This document shows, piece by piece, positions 1 to 8,136 of a stretch of 33,727 bases of DNA. The first letter of the stretch is position 1, and every line of letters starts with the position of its first letter. The translations under genes and the position numbers were made by a program. Under the pieces are notes generated by a model, which saw only the letters and a list, made by a program, of their open reading frames with translations, was not told the DNA's origin and searched no databases. This DNA is from Verrucomicrobiaceae bacterium (lineage in GTDB: Bacteria; Verrucomicrobiota; Verrucomicrobiia; Chthoniobacterales; Chthoniobacteraceae): contig SXWH01000267.1 in NCBI GenBank assembly GCA_005791535.1, positions 1 to 33,727 on the forward strand. Direction: 5' to 3'.

Positions 1-366
1 CATGCCCGGCATCGAGTCACGGGCACCCGAGCGCACTGCGACGAGCAGGGGCATTCCGGACGTTGCGCCGAACTTGCAGCCCATGATCTTCTCCATGTTC
101 GCGACGCCTGCTTCCATCTGCTTCTGGAGCTCGACAGGATACGTGCGCTTGTGGGCGTAGAAATAGGTGCAAACTTCCGTCGTGATGGTGAATCCGGGAG
201 GCACGGGGAGACCGATGCGGGTCATCTCTGCGAGGTTTGCGCCCTTGCCGCCGAGGAGGGCCTTCATGCCGCCGTCGCCGTCCGCCTTGCCGGCGCCCCA
301 GGTGTAAACGTATTTCGTGGATTTGCCCGCGGACTTCGCCGGGGCTTTTGCTGCTGCTTTTGCCAT
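1..366 (-). CDS. ppdK: Pyruvate, phosphate dikinase, N-terminal part (runs off the left edge)
   Basis: The reverse strand encodes 122 residues of the N-terminus of pyruvate phosphate dikinase, which interconverts pyruvate + ATP + Pi with PEP + AMP + PPi in the cytoplasm. The start of the nucleotide-binding domain is clear: [20 protein letters not shown] around residues 24-43, then [20 protein letters not shown], and the edge falls in [12 protein letters not shown], the conserved glycine-rich segment of the ATP-grasp fold. The ATG at 364-366 gives a short Ala/Lys-rich leader (about 17 residues) before the conserved YVYTWG segment. No Shine-Dalgarno is visible; the upstream bases are a TG/CA-rich run. 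About 85% of the gene lies outside the window. It is divergent from the ThuA-like gene, with about 250 bases between them in which I see no clear site. Confidence 0.95.
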   Translation of the reverse strand, partial: MAKAAAKAPAKSAGKSTKYVYTWGAGKADGDGGMKALLGGKGANLAEMTRIGLPVPPGFTITTEVCTYFYAHKRTYPVELQKQMEAGVANMEKIMGCKFGATSGMPLLVAVRSGARDSMPGM

Positions 367-615
367 TGTGTTTGTGTGTGTGGTTTAGAGTGAAAGTGAC
401 GCGCGCCGCGCGACGGGGAACCGCAGTGACGGGCGAAAAGGAGCGCGGTGTATGGCAGGGAAAAACCGAGATTCAAGCCGTTTTCACTGTCGGGGAACGA
501 ATACCGGTGACTCCGCGTCGCCCGCGCCGGACGATTTCCGCTTCGTGGAGCCAACATTTTCGATGGTTCGGGATTGTCGCTCCGTCAAAGCATCACTATC
601 TCCAGCACTCTCTTT

Positions 616-1464
616 ATGAAAACCACGCTCGCACTCCTTGCCGCACTCACCTTCACCGCAACCCTTCAGGCCGCCGACGCCAAGCCGCTCAAAGTCCTGC
701 TCATCACCGGCGGTTGCTGCCACGATTACGCAAAGCAGAAGGACATTCTGAAGACCGGAATCGAGTCGCGCATCAACGCCGAGGTCACCCAGATTCATAC
801 GGATGACAAGAGCACCAAGCCGCCGCTCGCCATCCTTGGAAACCCGGATTACGCGAAGGGCTTCGATGTGGTCATCCACGACGAGTGCGCGGCAGACATC
901 AAGGATCCCGAAATCGTGAAAGGCGTTCTGAAGCCGCACTCCGACGGCATCCCCGGCGTGAACCTCCACTGTGCGATGCACTGCTATCGCGTGGGAAATC
1001 CCGGAACTCCGCAGAAGGCGGGCACACCCGAGGCGCTGTGGTTTGATTACCTCGGGCTCCAGTCCAGCGGCCACGGACCGCAGGAGCCGATTACGATTTC
1101 CTACACGGCGAAAGACCACCCCATCACCAAGGCGCTGGAGAACTGGACCACGATCAAAGAGGAGCTTTACAACAACATCCAGATCACGACCGGCAAGGAG
1201 TTGGCGAAGGGCGCACAGGTCGTGAAGAAAAAGAAGAAGCAGGCCGACGGCAGCGAGACGGTGGAGGAGCAGACCACCGAGACGGTCGTCGCGTGGACCA
1301 ACCTTTACAACAACAAGACCCGCGTTTTCTCGACGACGATCGGTCATAACAATGCGACCGTGGAAGACCCGCGCTATCTCGACCTCGTGACGCGTGGCGT
1401 GCTGTGGGCGACAGGGAAACTCAGTGACGACGGGAAGATCGCCGAAGGCTACTCGAAGAAGTAG
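616..1464 (+). CDS. Secreted ThuA-like domain protein
   Basis: A 282-residue exported protein of the ThuA-like (trehalose utilisation, glutamine-amidotransferase-like) family, which is abundant in Verrucomicrobia and Planctomycetes and often linked to carbohydrate use; its reaction is not settled. The ATG at 616 is chosen because it begins a signal peptide (MKTTLALLAALTFTATLQAA) followed directly by the core strand KVLLITGGCCHDY. Later family features are the VVIHDEC segment, the GVNLHCAMHCYR segment, GHGPQEP, KDHPITKAL and RVFSTTIGHNN. A very basic stretch (KKKKKQADGSETVEEQTTET, near residues 204-225) looks like an inserted surface loop. An in-frame extension to 574 lacks signal-peptide character. 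The gene stands alone on the + strand and ends in a hairpin terminator. Confidence 0.85.
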   Translation: MKTTLALLAALTFTATLQAADAKPLKVLLITGGCCHDYAKQKDILKTGIESRINAEVTQIHTDDKSTKPPLAILGNPDYAKGFDVVIHDECAADIKDPEIVKGVLKPHSDGIPGVNLHCAMHCYRVGNPGTPQKAGTPEALWFDYLGLQSSGHGPQEPITISYTAKDHPITKALENWTTIKEELYNNIQITTGKELAKGAQVVKKKKKQADGSETVEEQTTETVVAWTNLYNNKTRVFSTTIGHNNATVEDPRYLDLVTRGVLWATGKLSDDGKIAEGYSKK

Positions 1465-1494
1465 GGCGAGTCAGTCGAGCCAACGAAATTGAAG

Positions 1495-1525
1495 CGGCCC
1501 GGGCGGAAACGTCCGGGCCGTTTTT
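1495..1525 (+). terminator. Rho-independent terminator after the ThuA-like gene
   Basis: An 11-base stem (1495-1505 with 1510-1520, one G-T pair) around a GAAA loop is followed by five T on the + strand. It starts 30 bases after the ThuA-like stop codon. The convergent amidohydrolase ends at 1535, so the hairpin lies just past its end too, but the A-run needed for efficient minus-strand termination is weak. Confidence 0.85.
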
Positions 1526-1534
1526 GTTCCTTGG

Positions 1535-2620
1535 TCAGCAGTCGCCCGCGCCGCAGGTTCCCGCGATGGCATAGCAATCCACGCACAAAACGCGGCCGCC
1601 CACCTCGGTGGCGTCGGGCTTTCCGCATTCGGAGCAAATTTGCGGCGGCTTGCGCATCAGCGAGTGAACGCGTGTGAAGTGGCCATCGTCGAAACCCATC
1701 GCGCGTTTGATTTGGTAGTCCCGCTCGAGCACATTCGGGTGCGCCTGCCACGTGCGGTATTTGTCCCACGGGATGAATCCGCGCAACGCCGCCCAAAGCC
1801 CGGAGCAGGGGACCGGGTAGTCGCTTCCGTGGAGCAGGCGGTCGCGCAGCAGGCCGGGCATTACGCATTTTCCCGCGTAGCGTCCGCGCAGTGGAACATT
1901 CCAGGCACTCGTGTCGCCGTAGAGATTCGGGAAGCGATCGAGCATTTTCACGAACTCGTGGAAATACTCCGGGTCGCCCAGTCCGCTCTTCGTGGCGGAG
2001 TGCGCGGCGATGCACGTCACACCGATTTCCAGCGGCTGCACGAGCACGTTCGGGTCGGAGTATTTTGGCTCGATGACCTGCACCGTGTGTTCGCCGCCGG
2101 TGTGCGCAAGCAGCGGCAGTTTTGCCTCGGCCATGCGCTCCCAAAACTTCCGGTAGCGACGGTCGTTGCAATCCACGTTGTGGCAGTTTGGCAGGAGTTT
2201 CAGCATCACGGCACCTCCGGCGAGGCAGCGTTCGAGTTCCTCCAGCGCATCGGGCCGCGCGGGATGAATGCTCACGGCTGGCAGGAACTCGCGGTGTTGT
2301 TTGCACAGGCGCAGCAGGTAGTCATTCGGCACGTAAAACGAACCGGCGTCCTGCTTCGTGCCGTCGGGTGAATACACTTCATCCTGCGCGAGCAGGACGA
2401 TTGCGCCGAGCGACGACGTGCGAACGAGCGTGAGCAGATGTTCCGCGAACCGCTGGTCAAAGTCCTCCGCTTGAATCGACAGGCCGCCGAGACCGATGTG
2501 GCGAAGCATGTAAGCCGCCATCGGTTTCTGCCACCAAGTCGCACCGAGCTTCACCCAGCAACCCGAGCCGCTGCGGCCGTTGCCGACGAGGTGAACGTGC
2601 ATGTCTATTGGAGTATTCAT
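1535..2620 (-). CDS. Amidohydrolase (amidohydrolase-2 / COG2159 type) with C-terminal Cys-rich tail
   Basis: A 361-residue TIM-barrel metal-dependent hydrolase. It opens with the metal-binding HxH motif (MHVHL, H8 and H10). Later landmarks are LLAHTGGEH, CIAAHSATKSG and LLHGSDYP, which place His and Asp ligands at the strand ends expected for the family. Substrate is unknown. The last 33 residues form an added tail with C329-x2-C332, C346-x2-C349 and further Cys at 356 and 361, which looks like a small zinc-ribbon. There is no signal peptide, so it should be cytoplasmic. The ATG at 2620 overlaps the stop of the upstream S9 peptidase as ATGA, so it is probably translated by coupling. A longer in-frame reading to 2911 runs through the peptidase gene in another frame and is Arg-rich, so it is not used. 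Confidence 0.85.
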   Translation of the reverse strand: MNTPIDMHVHLVGNGRSGSGCWVKLGATWWQKPMAAYMLRHIGLGGLSIQAEDFDQRFAEHLLTLVRTSSLGAIVLLAQDEVYSPDGTKQDAGSFYVPNDYLLRLCKQHREFLPAVSIHPARPDALEELERCLAGGAVMLKLLPNCHNVDCNDRRYRKFWERMAEAKLPLLAHTGGEHTVQVIEPKYSDPNVLVQPLEIGVTCIAAHSATKSGLGDPEYFHEFVKMLDRFPNLYGDTSAWNVPLRGRYAGKCVMPGLLRDRLLHGSDYPVPCSGLWAALRGFIPWDKYRTWQAHPNVLERDYQIKRAMGFDDGHFTRVHSLMRKPPQICSECGKPDATEVGGRVLCVDCYAIAGTCGAGDC

Positions 2621-5121
2621 GGCGAGCGAGGTTCCACATTGAGAAGGTGGCGGACGAAGAAATCCATCCGGCGCCGGCTGGCGTAGGGCGTTTCGGCGGC
2701 GCCGTGGTTGGTGGAGGGCATGACGAGGAGGTCGAAGTCTTTGTCCGCTTTCACGAGGGCGTTGGCGACTTGCATCGTGCTGGCGGGGTCCACGTTCGTG
2801 TCCACTTCGCCGACGACGAGGAGGAGTTTGCCGGTGAGTTTGTGGGCGTGGACGACGTTGGAGTTCTCGGCGTACCACGGGCCGACTTCGCCGAGCCACG
2901 CTTCGTTCCACCAGATTTTGTCCATGCGATTGTCATGGCAGCCGCAGTCCGCGACGCCCACTTTGTAGAAGTCGCCAAAGTGCAGGAGGCCGGAGAGCGT
3001 GTTTTGCCCGCCCGCGCTGCCGCCGTAGATGCCGACGCGGGTGAGGTCCATCCAGGGACGCGTTTTCGCTGCGGCTTTCATCCATGCGATACGGTCTGGG
3101 AATCCTGCGTCCTTGATGTTGCGCCACGCGACGTCGTGGAATTTTTTGCCGCGCCAGTTGGTGCCCATGCCATCGAGTTGCACCACTATGAAGCCCAGCT
3201 CGGCCATCATGTGCTGGCGTGTCTGGCGTCCCCATTCTTTCGGCGCGAAAAAGCCGTGGGGCCCGGCATAAATTTCTTCGATGACGGGATACTTTTTCGC
3301 GGGGTCGAAATTGGATGGGCGGATGATGATGCCGTGGATGTCGGTCGTCCCATCGCGGCCCTTGGCGACAAAACGCTCGGGCATTGTCCAGCCGGCGGCG
3401 ATTTGCGCGGTGGCTTCGGCTTTTTCGAGCATGCAGGAGAGTTTGCCGGTGGTGGTGTCGCGGACTTCGGTGACGGGCGGTAGGTCGACGCGCGAGTAGG
3501 TATCAACGAGCCAGCGGCCATTCGGCGAAAGCGTGAGGTCGCCGCCGCGTCGGCCGCCGCTTCGGGTGCCGTCGCCGCCGGTGATGACGGTGAAGCCGGA
3601 GCCGTCGAAGTTCACGCGGGCGATGTGGAAAAAGTAGGGGTCTTGTCCGGCGTGAAAGCCCATGACGCGGAGCCAGAGCTGCTGCTTTTCCTCATCCACG
3701 CGGATGACGCTGGAGACGTTCCATTCACCGCTCGTGATGCGGTTTTTCAGCGCGCCGGTTTTGGCGTCGAAGCGGTAAAGGTGGTTCCATCCGTCGCGCT
3801 CGCTGGCCCACAGGAAGTCGCTGGTTTTATCGAGCCAGCGCGACCACGTCTTCTGCGAGTAGTCCACGAACGTCGCGCTCTTTTCCTCGACGAACGTGCG
3901 CGCCTCGCCGGTGGGTTTCAAGGCAACCCAACGGAGGACTTGATGCCCGCGCTCGTTGTAGAGGAAGACGAACTCGGAACTGTCGGCCTGCCAGCGGAAT
4001 TCGCCGAGGCTCCACGGTTTCGGAAAGAGGTCGTTTTTCACCGCGACCGGTTTTCGCACGGCGATGTCGAAAAGGCGCAGCTTCGGCTCGGCGATGCGGT
4101 CGCCGGGCTTGAGATACTGCTGCTTGTGGAGCTTTGGCTGGAGTTGGTCCTTCGGCGATGACTCGACGAAATAGACCGTGTACTCCTGCTCAGGCCGCTC
4201 CTGCACGGCGACGACGAATTTTCCATCCGGCGAAAAATACGCGCGGTCGAGATACGGGTCGTCCTTCGTTCCGTCGCGCGAAAGCTGAACCTCCTCGCCG
4301 GTCTCACGGTGCTTCAGCCAGAAGTTCGCATCGCGTGTGAAAGCTTTCCACTGCTGCGGGGGCTGTTGCGGTTGCGGCGGCTTTGGACGCGGCTCCTCCT
4401 TTTTGACCGCTTCGGCTTTCGGTTCGGGGATGACTGCCTCGATTTCCTTCGCCCGTCCCTCAAAGACGCCGAGCGGCACGCCGCCGGGCGATTCGACGAA
4501 CCACACATGGCCTTCGAATGTGTGCTGCTTGTAGGTTTCGCCGGGCTTGAGCGTGTTGTATGTTTTCCGTCCGCCGCTGCTGTCGATCCACCACAGCACC
4601 GCGTCGCCGCCGCTTTTATTCACGAACGTGATGTGCGTATCCGTGCCGCCGTCCTCGCGGCTCGGACGCGGCTTCAGAGACTCGGCGACGGCTTCCGGGT
4701 CAATGTCGTCCGGCACTTCGCGGAGCACGCCGGTGTCGTTGGCGAAATGCCAGCGTTTCCCCTCGAAGCGGAATCGCACCCACTGCTCCGTGCCGTTCAC
4801 TTTCAGTGCCTCGACGGGAAGTTTCGCGGGGTCCGGATGCTTCAGCGCAGCGGCGAGTTTTGCATGATCAAATGCGGGCGCACGTGTGCCTTTCGCGCAG
4901 TCCACGAAGACGAACTCCCATCCGCCGCCGCCGGTCTCGACCTTGTACCAAAACGTGTCTCCGTCCGGCTGCCAGTTCGGTTTTACCGCGCGCATGAGCA
5001 CCTTGCCGTCGGTGCGTTTCGCCAGCGACATGGCGCGCTCGTAGTCGGCCTTGGTGCCCTGCGCGAAAGTGGAGAATGGAAGAAGAATGAAAAGGAGAGC
5101 GCGAACGAGCATCCGATACAT
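2617..5121 (-). CDS. Secreted S9 (DPP-IV-like) peptidase with inserted VHL-beta-like domain
   Basis: An 834-residue serine peptidase of family S9 (dipeptidyl-peptidase IV type), likely exported: residues 1-20 are a signal peptide (start at M1, or at M4, base 5112). The beta-propeller covers about 260-580 and contains SERDGWNHLYR. The alpha/beta-hydrolase domain follows, with the catalytic triad S702 (GGSAGG), D774 (GEVDTNVDP) and H806 (STNHGAAE). Residues about 163-231 are an insert resembling the beta domain of the von Hippel-Lindau protein, with W178, Y188, H200, T201, H205 and W207 at the spacing of the pVHL hydroxyproline pocket. A Pro/Lys/Glu/Gln linker (232-257) joins it to the propeller. 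The Glu-Glu motif that binds the peptide N-terminus in human DPP4 is not obvious, so dipeptidyl versus oligopeptidase specificity is open. The stop overlaps the amidohydrolase start. Confidence 0.9.
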   Translation of the reverse strand: MYRMLVRALLFILLPFSTFAQGTKADYERAMSLAKRTDGKVLMRAVKPNWQPDGDTFWYKVETGGGGWEFVFVDCAKGTRAPAFDHAKLAAALKHPDPAKLPVEALKVNGTEQWVRFRFEGKRWHFANDTGVLREVPDDIDPEAVAESLKPRPSREDGGTDTHITFVNKSGGDAVLWWIDSSGGRKTYNTLKPGETYKQHTFEGHVWFVESPGGVPLGVFEGRAKEIEAVIPEPKAEAVKKEEPRPKPPQPQQPPQQWKAFTRDANFWLKHRETGEEVQLSRDGTKDDPYLDRAYFSPDGKFVVAVQERPEQEYTVYFVESSPKDQLQPKLHKQQYLKPGDRIAEPKLRLFDIAVRKPVAVKNDLFPKPWSLGEFRWQADSSEFVFLYNERGHQVLRWVALKPTGEARTFVEEKSATFVDYSQKTWSRWLDKTSDFLWASERDGWNHLYRFDAKTGALKNRITSGEWNVSSVIRVDEEKQQLWLRVMGFHAGQDPYFFHIARVNFDGSGFTVITGGDGTRSGGRRGGDLTLSPNGRWLVDTYSRVDLPPVTEVRDTTTGKLSCMLEKAEATAQIAAGWTMPERFVAKGRDGTTDIHGIIIRPSNFDPAKKYPVIEEIYAGPHGFFAPKEWGRQTRQHMMAELGFIVVQLDGMGTNWRGKKFHDVAWRNIKDAGFPDRIAWMKAAAKTRPWMDLTRVGIYGGSAGGQNTLSGLLHFGDFYKVGVADCGCHDNRMDKIWWNEAWLGEVGPWYAENSNVVHAHKLTGKLLLVVGEVDTNVDPASTMQVANALVKADKDFDLLVMPSTNHGAAETPYASRRRMDFFVRHLLNVEPRSP

Positions 5122-5226
5122 TTGGGAAATCGCGGTTCGGGTTGCAAGCTGCGGAGCGTATTGTTTTCGCTCTCCCGGCGGTGTGCGGCATTGCGTGGGG
5201 CGTTCGCATTCACTATTTCCTCCGCC

Positions 5227-6042
5227 ATGGCAAACATCCCACTCGAAGACAGCTACACGGACATTATTGGCAAGGCGATGCGCGGGCTGCGCCTCGATGA
5301 AACCGGCCTGGCATCGCAGGCGGGCGTGAGTATTCCGGAACTCCAGGCGTTACTTGCGGGGGAATTCAGCTCGGCAACGGCCGCGCGCATTACTCCGTGG
5401 CTCGGCTTGAACTCCACCGCGCTGACTGCGCTCGCGGAGAAGCGGTACGCTCCGGCCGACGTCACGCTTGAGGGGCTCGCGATGTTCAACACGCCGTTCG
5501 AGGATATGACCGTGAATGCGTTTCTTGTGTGGGATCCGGCCACAAAGGACGCCGCCGTTTTCGACACCGGCGCCGACGCAAGCGGCATCCTCGCGGAAGC
5601 GCACTCGCGCGTCCTGACGATCAAGCACATCTTCATTACCCACACCCACGGCGATCACATCTTCGATCTGGATCGCCTTCGCGAGAAGACCGGCGCGGAA
5701 GTATGGTCGTGCGAACGGGAGTCCGTGGACGGTTCGCATGTTTTCCATGTCGGTAAAAGCTGGCAACTTGGCTCGCTCAAGATCGAGTCGCGCCTCACAT
5801 GGGGGCATTCGCCGGGCGGAGTCACCTACGTGATCAACGGTCTCGCCCGTCCCGTCGCCGTGGTGGGTGATTCGATTTTCGCAGGCAGCATGGGCGGTGG
5901 AAAGGTGAGCTACGCGGACGCGGTGAAAAATAACGTCGAGCAAATACTCACGCTGCCGGCGTCGACTGTCATTTGTCCCGGTCACGGACCGCTGACCAGC
6001 GTTGGTGAGGAGCAGCGCAACAATCCGTTCTTCGCGAAATAG
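5227..6042 (+). CDS. Metallo-beta-lactamase-fold hydrolase with N-terminal HTH-like region
   Basis: A 271-residue cytoplasmic protein. Residues 8-62 form a short helical region resembling an XRE-type helix-turn-helix (LASQAGVSIPELQALLAGE). Residues 75-270 are a metallo-beta-lactamase fold of the glyoxalase II-like group: HTHGDH at 139-144, GHSPGG at 193-198 (third metal His), D215 in VGDSIF, and H253 in CPGHGP. These are all the metal ligands needed for a binuclear Zn or Fe centre. The likely reaction is thioester or related hydrolysis; the substrate cannot be told. The ATG at 5227 is preferred because upstream in-frame sequence is antisense to the S9 peptidase. It is divergent from the peptidase (105-base gap) and ends at a bidirectional hairpin terminator. 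Confidence 0.85.
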   Translation: MANIPLEDSYTDIIGKAMRGLRLDETGLASQAGVSIPELQALLAGEFSSATAARITPWLGLNSTALTALAEKRYAPADVTLEGLAMFNTPFEDMTVNAFLVWDPATKDAAVFDTGADASGILAEAHSRVLTIKHIFITHTHGDHIFDLDRLREKTGAEVWSCERESVDGSHVFHVGKSWQLGSLKIESRLTWGHSPGGVTYVINGLARPVAVVGDSIFAGSMGGGKVSYADAVKNNVEQILTLPASTVICPGHGPLTSVGEEQRNNPFFAK

Positions 6043-6061
6043 GGCGGCGCATTTGAAAACG

Positions 6062-6098
6062 AAAAAGCCCGCCAGCGTTTTCCGCAGGCGGGCTTTTT
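6062..6098. terminator. Bidirectional hairpin terminator between convergent genes
   Basis: An A5-AGCCCGCC...GGCGGGCT-T4 structure: the stem pairs 6066-6073 with 6087-6094 and extends through the flanking A and T runs. It has a U-tract on either strand, so it can end both the metallo-beta-lactamase gene (stop at 6042) and the convergent secretin gene (stop at 6113). Confidence 0.9.
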
Positions 6099-6112
6099 GT
6101 TTCGTAAACGGA

Positions 6113-7876
6113 TTAGCGTTTCTTCGCTGCCGGCGGCAGTCCCGGGACCGCATACTCGGCTGCGAGAGGGCGATTTGAGCTCGGTTTTAAGCGGATCGCG
6201 CCGCGTGCATTGTTGCGCCAGCCGTTCGGGTCCGCAAACTCCTCGCCGCTGTGGGTGAGGCCGTTCACCTGGGACTCGAGACCGGTTCCATAGCCTTGCT
6301 TGATGATGGTCGGCGTGACGAACACCATCAGGTTGCGCTTCGTGCGCGATGCGGTCTTTTCCTGGAAGAGGTGACCGAACAGCGGGATATCGCCCGCGAC
6401 CGGAACCTTCGTGCGTCCGCGGGTTCCTTCATCCTGGAGTAGACCGCCGATCGCCAGAGTGTCGCCGCTCTTGATGAGGACATTCGAATCAAACGTGCGT
6501 TTGTCGATCACCGGGCTGGAGACCGTTGCGCCTTCGAACACGAAGGTTGCATCGCCGACTTTATTGCTGATTTCGGGCTGGACTTTCAGCGAGACGAATT
6601 TGTCCTTGTTGATGACGGGCGTGACCTTGAGCGTGTTGCCGAACTCCTTGTCCTGGAATCCGCCGAACACGGCCTTTGCCTGCTGTTCGTTGAAGGTCAG
6701 GTTTGGCACCGGCTGTGAGCGCGTGATTTTGATCGTGGCCTCCTGATTGTTCGCGGCGACGATGCGTGGATTCGCAAGGAATTCGGCATCGCTGTCTTCA
6801 TTGAGCAATCGCATCGTCACTGACATCTGCGGGACGGACAGAATCGCAAACTGTCCGGCGATGGCATTCATGAAGCTGCCGCCACGAGTTCCATTGCGGA
6901 GGAAGTTGTTGAGTTTGAAGTCGCCGCCCTGAGCCTGTTCCACGGTCGGTGGAGCACCATTTTCCGATAGACCGCTGCCGCCGTAGCGGAACGTCTGCGC
7001 ATTGCTGGAACTGCCGACTACGCCGGCCCAGTTGAATCCGTAGGCCTGCTTCGGGTTCGCGTTCACTTCGACCAAACGTGCTTCGATCATCACCTGCTGC
7101 GTGGGCGAATCGACGCTGGTGAGGAACTTTTTCACCTTCTCCATGTTCGATTCGTTGTCGCGGAAGAAGATGGTGTTTGTGCGTTTGTCGAATTGCGGTG
7201 CGACGCCGCTGGTGAGTTGAGTCTGAAGCAGCGGCAGAATCTGGTCGGCGGCGGCGTAGCTGAAAGTGTATTGCCCGCTGACCGTCGGCTCCTTCGCTTT
7301 TTCCGCCTGCGTCTTGATGTAGGTCACGCCTTTGCGTTCTTCGACGATGAGTCCGTTCGAATCAGCAATTACGTCGATGACTTCGCGTGGCGTCTTGTCT
7401 GTAAGGCGCAAAGTGACCGTGCCGGTGACTTGAGCGCTGACGATCACGTTCATGTTCGCCTGACGGGCGAGCGTGCGGAGAACCAAGCCGATTTCGTCGC
7501 CTTGGAACTCACTCACACGGCCGGCTGGCGCATTGACGTCGAATGACGGAGCCGTTGCGCCCGTGGCCGGCGCGTTTGGATCCGTGGGAAGTCCGGGCTG
7601 TTCCGGCTGTCCGGGCAGAGCACCCGGATTCGCAACCGGCGGCTCGATCGTAGCCGGAGCAACTCCGCCAGTCGTGGGCGGCGCTATGGGTGCGGGCGCG
7701 GCGGCGTTCCCCGCACCCGGCGTGATTGGCGGAGCAATCGGAGCGGGCGCGGCTGGCGGTGCGATGGGCGCCGGGGTGGATTCCTGTGCAATCGCAGTGC
7801 TGCTCGCGAACACGAGAGCGGTGAGAGTGCGGTGAATATTGGCCTTGGTGCGGGCTGTGATTTTCATGGGCTTCAT
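6113..7876 (-). CDS. Secretin (type II/IV secretion, PilQ/GspD-like)
   Basis: A 587-residue outer-membrane secretin subunit. After a signal peptide (about residues 1-30) there is a Pro/Ala-rich low-complexity region (about 34-105) with repeated APIAPP motifs, then an STN/N0-like domain (RVSEFQGDEIGLVLRTLARQ onward), an N1-type KH repeat (FSYAAADQILPLLQ, then FDKRTNTIFFRDN), and the C-terminal secretin domain ending in the signature VPVAGDIPLFGHLF (491-504) and RNLMVFVTPTII. That is a full PilQ/GspD-type order but short at the N-terminus. No pilus or type II genes adjoin it. The start could be M1 (7876) or M4 (7867). It is followed by the terminator shared with the convergent gene. Confidence 0.9.
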   Translation of the reverse strand: MKPMKITARTKANIHRTLTALVFASSTAIAQESTPAPIAPPAAPAPIAPPITPGAGNAAAPAPIAPPTTGGVAPATIEPPVANPGALPGQPEQPGLPTDPNAPATGATAPSFDVNAPAGRVSEFQGDEIGLVLRTLARQANMNVIVSAQVTGTVTLRLTDKTPREVIDVIADSNGLIVEERKGVTYIKTQAEKAKEPTVSGQYTFSYAAADQILPLLQTQLTSGVAPQFDKRTNTIFFRDNESNMEKVKKFLTSVDSPTQQVMIEARLVEVNANPKQAYGFNWAGVVGSSSNAQTFRYGGSGLSENGAPPTVEQAQGGDFKLNNFLRNGTRGGSFMNAIAGQFAILSVPQMSVTMRLLNEDSDAEFLANPRIVAANNQEATIKITRSQPVPNLTFNEQQAKAVFGGFQDKEFGNTLKVTPVINKDKFVSLKVQPEISNKVGDATFVFEGATVSSPVIDKRTFDSNVLIKSGDTLAIGGLLQDEGTRGRTKVPVAGDIPLFGHLFQEKTASRTKRNLMVFVTPTIIKQGYGTGLESQVNGLTHSGEEFADPNGWRNNARGAIRLKPSSNRPLAAEYAVPGLPPAAKKR

Positions 7877-8136
7877 CCACTTTTGAGCACGATACGCGCC
7901 ATGAGTGAGTGATGGCGGATTCTGTGTGCGTTCGCCGCATAAGTGGAAGATTCCCGCATGGGGCCGAAAGCCGCATGCTTACAGGATTACAGAGCGATGA
8001 GGTACATCGGAATGTCTTCGGATTTGCCACGCGGAAGTTACTCGCAGAAGCGATAATCGGGGCGCTCTGGGTGCGGCAAATTTGCGAATCTTTCAGGCGT
8101 GATTCTCACGGATGCAAGAATCCACCGAGGTGAAAA

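Noticed and set aside
484-1347. - strand open frame (287 residues) opposite the ThuA-like gene
   Set aside because: No motifs; the + frame has a signal peptide and ThuA features.
7877-8136. 260-base gap between the secretin start and ccsA stop
   Set aside because: Examined for RNA genes, hairpins and short ORFs; nothing stood out beyond a likely promoter region that I cannot locate.
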